Origin: Clitopilus passeckerianus
Taxonomy: Eukaryota; Basidiomycota; Agaricomycetes; Agaricales; Entolomataceae
Direction: 5' to 3'
Assembly: GCA_944990035.1 (NCBI GenBank)
Contig: CALYLX010000128.1
Location: 496,001 to 560,000 of the forward strand
Length of the DNA: 64,000 nt
The translations under genes and the position numbers were made by a program. This document shows positions 59,138 to 64,000 of this stretch, one piece after another. The notes below the pieces were generated by a model. The model searched no databases, had not been told where the DNA came from, and worked only from the letters and a program-made list of their open reading frames with translations. Within the stretch, counting starts at the first letter, position 1; each line of letters begins with the position of its first letter.

Positions 59138-59768
59138 TTCTTGAGACTGTGCCGAGGATGTTGCGAACAGTGCGCTTCAAGACCAGCTAAAGGGCAGCCA
59201 GAGGCAAAGAGAGTGATAAGGAAGAAAGAAAGACAAGCGACGGAGAAAAGGTAGGAAGAAAAGGCGACAGCGAACAGTCGGTGGCGGCGACAGAGGTCAT
59301 GCAAAGGTACACCGCTTGATATTAGCGCAAATCCCACGCCAACAATCCGTTGATATATTCCTCAACTGCTTGGCTTATTCTGTGTCACGTCGAACTATTC
59401 AAACTACGTGTACATCTGGCGTTGAAGCCTTGTAAAATAGTAAAACAAAGCATGAGTCGAGCCAGCTGTCATATGGTACCCATTGATGCTCAATGTGGCA
59501 CCATGGCCTCTACACACAAGATGACCATAAATGATTAGTTCGCTGGAGTACTAGGCTATTATACAGAGGAGGCGTTTGTTGGCAAGTCGACAGTACTGTG
59601 ATATAATCGTCGCCATAAACCCGAGAAAGCTCCAAATGCAGGCAAAGTTGGGGAGAATCTCCGCCAGCCATCCCAAGCGTCATTCACCTGACCTCGGTAA
59701 CACACGCTTCACGTCTAAGCAACACCACCTCTTTCCGTACTCAACGCGCACCAAGAGCGTCAGCCAAT
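59138..59768. other. Divergent intergenic region, about 630 bp
   Basis: Between the TVP38 start and the next gene. No clear TATA box or repeat; the small ORFs are unsupported. Confidence 0.3.
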
Positions 59769-60188
59769 ATGAATGCTACCATGCTGGGTTTCCGCCAACG
59801 GGCCGCGTCATCCAGGTTTCGGGCCATAGCCAGACAAACCCGCCATTATAGCGATACTACACCCAAGCCTCGTTCAGCGCATGCAGAATGGTATTCCGAT
59901 GTTGTCCCAGCCATGATCCCTATATTTCTCCTGGGCTCGGCTGTCTACCTGGTACGCACACTTTCTCTCAGAATCTTTGCTTAACTAACGACTTTGATAC
60001 AGGGCTTGCAGTTGACCCAACTCAACCTATCGCACGAGAAAGCATTAGAGGAGGCTTTGCTACGCGTCAAGACACTTGAAATGGAGCTGGAAGCGGTTGA
60101 GAAGGAACGCGCAGCACAACGGTCCCGGCCTCAACAATCTCAGCAAACGCCCACTGAATCAAAGCTAAAGAAATCTTCTTGGTGGTAA
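59769..60188 (+). CDS. Small membrane/coiled-coil protein, probably mitochondrial
   Basis: The N-terminus (MNATMLGFRQRAASSRFRAI, ARQTRHYSD) is Arg-rich like a presequence. It is followed by one membrane helix (VVPAMIPIFLLGSAVYLGLQ). After a 48-bp intron comes a heptad helix (LEEALLRVKTLEMELEAVEK) and a Gln/Ser-rich tail ending KLKKSSWW. About 120 aa. I know of no named family; an inner-membrane accessory role is only a guess. Confidence 0.6.
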
Positions 60189-60366
60189 TGCGTGCAACTC
60201 ATGCCACACTCAACCATGGAAGTGGCAACAATTGACTCAAAACAGTCATACATCTGCGAGGTAAATGCCGACAATCCTCAAAAGTAGCTGAAAATCTACC
60301 AGAATTAAAATAGCTAATATGTAATGGGGTAATCAAAGTAAATCATTGGAAGTCCTCAGGTCAAAT

Positions 60367-61784
60367 TTAGGAAGTTTTCAGTGCTTTCCCGATAACTGCC
60401 CTTTGCTTGTGGTAAAGTTTCATCGAGCTGGATCAAGCAAGTATATCAGTAGAGAGCATAGAGAGCCGATCCGAGCCATCCGCGTACCTGAGTATTGCGG
60501 ACGTCAGGCCAACGGAAGTCTGCACCCAAGGTTTCAGGCGCTTCAGCTTGAATATGTCATAGGCTATATGAGGAATGTCATCAGCAACCAAAAGTCGTCG
60601 GAGCCAAGGGAGTTGAAGAAGACACACAAACGAAGATCAGGTCCATACACAGCTTGGCTCTAGTCACCTGCAGCCAGAAATCTTGCTTCTGCAATCTTCG
60701 GAGCTCGGTTTGGTCAATCTTAGTATTCCTTGGTGCTGATTTGGAAGTTGCCCCAGTCATGGATTCCTTGTACATTCTGGACTCGACTGCCGGACGTTAC
60801 CATCAAATTCGACGACAAAGAAGGAATGCCTCGGACAACGCACCTTCTTGTTGTTGGGTCGTAAGCACTTGTCGCTCAAGCCCATTCTCGATCAAGCCGA
60901 CGAGCGTCGCCAAAAACCAACACCAGTCAGAGAAGCGCTCTGCTGCATGGCCAATTCTCTTTCCTAACAAACCTAACTTCGAGCATGTCGCCATATCGTC
61001 TGAAATAGCGTTCACGAGCTCAAGGAGGACAGGCGGTGGCGCATAAAGCATGGATTGAAGGAACGTCCGTTGAGCCTGCTTGCCTTTCTCCATAGGTAGT
61101 TCAGATGAAAATGGGACAGATTGCTGCGCTCGTATCGCTGTCAAGGGCCCTAACCAGTTGAACAACAGCAATAGTTTCCTATTTCACCGTTGAATCATCA
61201 TCCCATGGGTGCCGGATTGTGATGGTTTGCTCACCTTGTGAATGACAGTCCAGATGCTGTTGATTCCAACCGTTTTACAAACTCAGCTTCCCATAGAGGA
61301 CGCGTTGCTCGTCGCAGGAGCCATGAAACGCTGAACTTTCTGTGGAAAAGCAGGTATAACCTGAGGGTGTATTGTATCAGTTTCTAAGGTTCACAAGTAA
61401 GACACAGGTCACAGAGTCAGCCTAGCAGGAAGCACATACAAATCCCTTGTCTCTTCCATTGCTCGTCAGGAACAAATCCCTCCAGACCTCCTCTTTGGTT
61501 ATCCTCGCTTCTAAGGACTTAGTCTGCTCTTCTTGTTCTTCGTCAACATCAGAGCCATCCCCCTGCAATGCCTCTTCAGTCTCGGATTTCGTTTCATAGA
61601 TTCCTTGGCCAGTGTAGAGTTCAGTGGCAACACCGGTTGCAATTATAGATGTTCGAGGTGTACGAGGTGGATGGGCTGAGAGAGGGTTCATCTGAAACGA
61701 TGAGCTCGCGTCAAACGGTGATGAATATAGATTTTCATCGTGCATTGATGTTCTTCGCTCTGTTGGAAATGTAATGGACGACAT
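60367..61784 (-). CDS. PEX11: PEX11-family peroxisomal membrane protein
   Basis: The protein begins with an acidic disordered N-terminus (MSSITFPTERRTSMHDENLY), then LIQYTLRLYLLFHRKFSVSW. Next come ATRPLWEAEFVKRLESTASG, LFNWLGPLTAIRAQQ, LHAPPP-like YAPPPVLLELVNAISDDMAT and SKLGLLGKRIGHAAERFSDW. The C-terminal part has VESRMYKESMTGATSKSAPR, KQDFWLQVTRAKLCMDLIFV, SYDIFKLKRLKPWVQTSVGL and LSSMKLYHKQRAV. This is the fungal Pex11 layout (amphipathic N-terminal helix, conserved middle, C-terminal anchor). These proteins tubulate and help divide peroxisomes. Several GT-AG introns, frame intact. It is divergent from the Tctex-type gene with a 172-bp spacer. Confidence 0.88.
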
Positions 61785-61956
61785 TGAAGCTGCCTTTAGC
61801 GTTGACTAGAACCTTGACACCGTTCCAGCACAGGCACAGCGCCTATGACTGCTGCCGCGAAACACGTGCATGGCCATTGACACGAGCAGCCAAACAAGCT
61901 GAAACAAACGCGATCGCGAACTCGAGCTGCCAACTCGGACGATACCACTACACACG

Positions 61957-62516
61957 ATGTCTGGGCTGGCTTCACCAAGATCACCCATCGCTCGGTCGGA
62001 GGTGGCATCACCAAGACCAAAGTTTGACTCCGAGCTACTCAAGGCTTACATGAAGAAACTGCTCGCATCAACTCTGCAGAACAACTCGTGGCCAGGACAA
62101 AAGGACCGTGACCGTGTCAAAGCATGGATAAAGGATATCAGCGAACGGGTTAAAGAGCGAATGGTGGAAATTCAGCCTAAAGGATTGTAAGTCAGTACTC
62201 TGTCACTAAACATCTACCCGTGCTCGAGATTCAGGTATTTTTAGCAAGTACATCGTATTTACTCAGATCAATGAGAACCTCGGACAAGGTGGTCGGTAAG
62301 TCCTCCCGCCGGCATTTGGCCCTCAGTAAATTCTGACTGCGGCTACAGAGCAGGTATGGCATGTCACTGGGAAGAATCGGATATGGTTGCTCAAGAGATG
62401 TATTCAAATGTGGGTAAACTGCGGAAATGTTTACACCAAGCACATTCGGCTTACATTGGTGCTCGGTTCAACAGGATACTCTGATCTGCATATGCATGGC
62501 CTTTGCAGTTTCATAA
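61957..62516 (+). CDS. Tctex-1 type dynein light chain (DYNLT/Tda2-like)
   Basis: Exon 1 gives MSGLASPRSPIARSEVASPR, then the helix LLKAYMKKLLASTLQNNSWP and VKAWIKDISERVKERMVEIQ. Further exons give FKYIVFTQINENLGQGGR, AGMACHWEESDMVAQEMYSN and the terminal NDTLICICMAFAVS. The FKYIV.TQINEN.GQG...ACHWE.SDMVAQE block is the Tctex-1 signature. The final exon, after the acceptor at 62473-62474, restores the last beta strand. These proteins act as dynein light chains or, in yeast Tda2, at endocytic sites. Three introns, frame intact. Confidence 0.87.
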
Positions 62517-64000
62517 CGATTAACATACCCACAGATGTTGTTTTCTATCTTCTGATGTTATACCCTGTTACCCCCTATCTTCATGCCTTGCTCAGTGTCT
62601 GGAAAGTTCCGAATGAATTCATCCCAAAACATCTGGACAGCAGTCCCGAGATCTAGTGTACCTTGCGGCATTTCGTACTTCGACGGCTTCTACCGCCAAA
62701 ATGCCGATGCACGTCACATTCTGTCAGACCTGCGCAAAGGATTATATCACCCAAATTCCACCTGACTGAATGTATGAAGTTGCCGCTATCTCACTTCATT
62801 GATCTTTCATAGGCAGCTCTAGCCTTGATGTTGGCTGGAAGGTTCTCACTGCTCAGAATTCTCGCGGTTACGTGAATGTGTCTCCCATGAGAACGATGTG
62901 TTGAATGAATAGCAAATTCGCAGAGGCCGGCTCTAGTCTCCTTGACCGGTCTGGACATTTTCAGATGGCTGTATGACGCGTTGGAGACGTACAGGCAACG
63001 CTTTTAGCGGCATTTAGGCTGCAATGACTGGTAAGTTTCTCCATTGCCTCAAAACGTGCATCTGCAATCTCACGAGAACCCCAGTTGAACAATGTCCGTC
63101 ATTAATCTCGATGACGGGTAAGATCAAGATCAACAGAGAAATAGATCTTTCAGAAAAGTCAGAAGACGCTATACCTCTATGGGTAGCGGACACCAGTCAC
63201 ACATATGTTATCCAATGATATCTTGATCACTTCAAAACAGCATCATCAACAAAACGTGGGTGCTATTACTAGGCATGATGGAGACGATTGTGACAAACAT
63301 ACCTCGCCGGGATCATACCAGGTTAAAGTTTGGAATCTTTCCGAAAAGCGAGACTTCTTCTGATCAGAAGCTTCTGCTCCTGTTTGGGGTCTGGCCATAG
63401 AATGTCCACGGACACCTACCGATGTGTAGTGGTGTGGTCTGGAATTCAATGAAGATCATCGCATGCAAGGTGATATCCACTGCTGGATCCATAGATATAC
63501 CCGCATGCAGGCGCCTTCACTTCTCGATGCCCGGGCTTTGGCTGTTGCGGACCGTTAGCCTCAAGTGTCATCGCTGTCCTTGGATTTCTAGAACACCCAA
63601 ACGATGTTATTGGCTACTGCCTCGGGCATATTTTTTGGTCTACCATGATATTGAAACATGGGGATATGGCCAGCTTGAAATTTTTGACTGGGTGCTACGA
63701 GTCCCATTGAATCTTACTCCTCTAGGTAAATCGCATGTAGTTGGAAGCGTGTTTCTAGCGGTTATGATTCGGAATCTTCAGGAAGTGAGTTCTTTTCAGA
63801 TTCTGTCACGGTTGAGTTCCCGCGGTACTTCTCGCAGATCTTTCGATGGGGTTCGGGCAGCTTCGCCTTCTAAACTTTGGGATCTGAAGAAGCTGGCAGG
63901 GTCGCAGAGTTCTTAGAATTCCCCTCACTGGACCAACCTCAGGGCATACCCGGGAGGAGTTGGTGGCGCAAGGCAACCTACTCTTTCTCTTTCTGAATCT
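62517..64000. other. Right edge: weak or degraded coding sequence, WD40-like traces
   Basis: No gene could be assembled. A plus-strand frame around 63287-63350 reads SPGSYQVKVWNLSEKRD, which resembles one WD40 blade, and is followed within 20 bp by a stop. An overlapping frame reads SSDQKLLLLFGVW. The long frame 63422-63916 shows no family pattern. This may be a decayed WD40/NLR-type gene or the start of one continuing beyond the window. Confidence 0.3.

Noticed and set aside
63422..63916. Plus-strand ORF of 164 aa at the right edge
   Set aside because: No family pattern, no helix or domain signature, and it overlaps other weak frames.
1..64000. CRISPR arrays, rRNA genes, intact transposons or LTR pairs
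   Set aside because: No regularly spaced repeats, long direct terminal repeats, transposase or reverse-transcriptase motifs were seen on either strand.

Overview
The window is nuclear DNA of a filamentous basidiomycete, most likely a mushroom-forming agaricomycete. Nearly all genes are split by short introns (about 45-70 bp) with GT-AG ends. Genes lie close together on both strands, often as divergent or tightly convergent pairs. Families typical of or restricted to basidiomycetes are present (DUF6593, DUF6699, GH128 endo-glucanases, a bZIP/DUF3425 factor, an MLKL-like helical domain joined to a TKL kinase). No rRNA, tRNA, CRISPR array or intact transposon was seen. All gene models were assembled by eye from exon translations, so splice sites are proposals.

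Layout. 0-5 kb: the 3' part of an unknown gene, a helical-bundle/pseudokinase gene resembling MLKL, PKR1 (V-ATPase assembly), PSF3 (GINS replication complex) and a small mitochondrial-type protein. 5-17 kb: TFIIIC subunit 5, ribosomal protein eL29, a conserved unknown protein, a DUF6699 protein, LEU1 (fused isopropylmalate dehydratase) and a disordered Ser/Pro-rich protein. 17-30 kb: a secreted GH125 mannosidase, an Inn1/Fic1-like C2 protein, a small two-helix membrane protein, a WD40 protein, a secreted M28 aminopeptidase, mitochondrial uL11m and a DUF6593 protein. 30-45 kb: an AhpD-like protein with a peroxisomal tail, two neighbouring GH128 glucanases, a two-RRM protein, GPATCH11, a disordered protein, RPB12, a second DUF6593-like protein, a bZIP/DUF3425 factor and mitochondrial uS14m. 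45-64 kb: a 14-helix-type MFS transporter, an unknown gene, an FPK1/NRC-2-type AGC kinase, an HSF-type factor, TVP38, a small membrane/coiled-coil protein, a PEX11-family peroxin, a Tctex-type dynein light chain and a degraded right edge.

How the genes relate. Most are unrelated housekeeping genes. Loose themes are translation and transcription (eL29, uL11m, uS14m, RPB12, TFIIIC5), peroxisomes (PEX11, the AhpD-like protein), cell wall and secretion (two GH128, GH125, M28 peptidase) and cell division (PSF3, the C2 protein).

Two points stand out. The most interesting biology is the gene at 1284-3332, whose kinase domain has lost the catalytic aspartate (HGLIK in place of HGDIK) behind an MLKL-like four-helix region. 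The most important caution is that about ten conserved genes are each broken by a single-base change in or beside a short homopolymer, nearly always a missing base. This looks like uncorrected sequencing error rather than gene decay.
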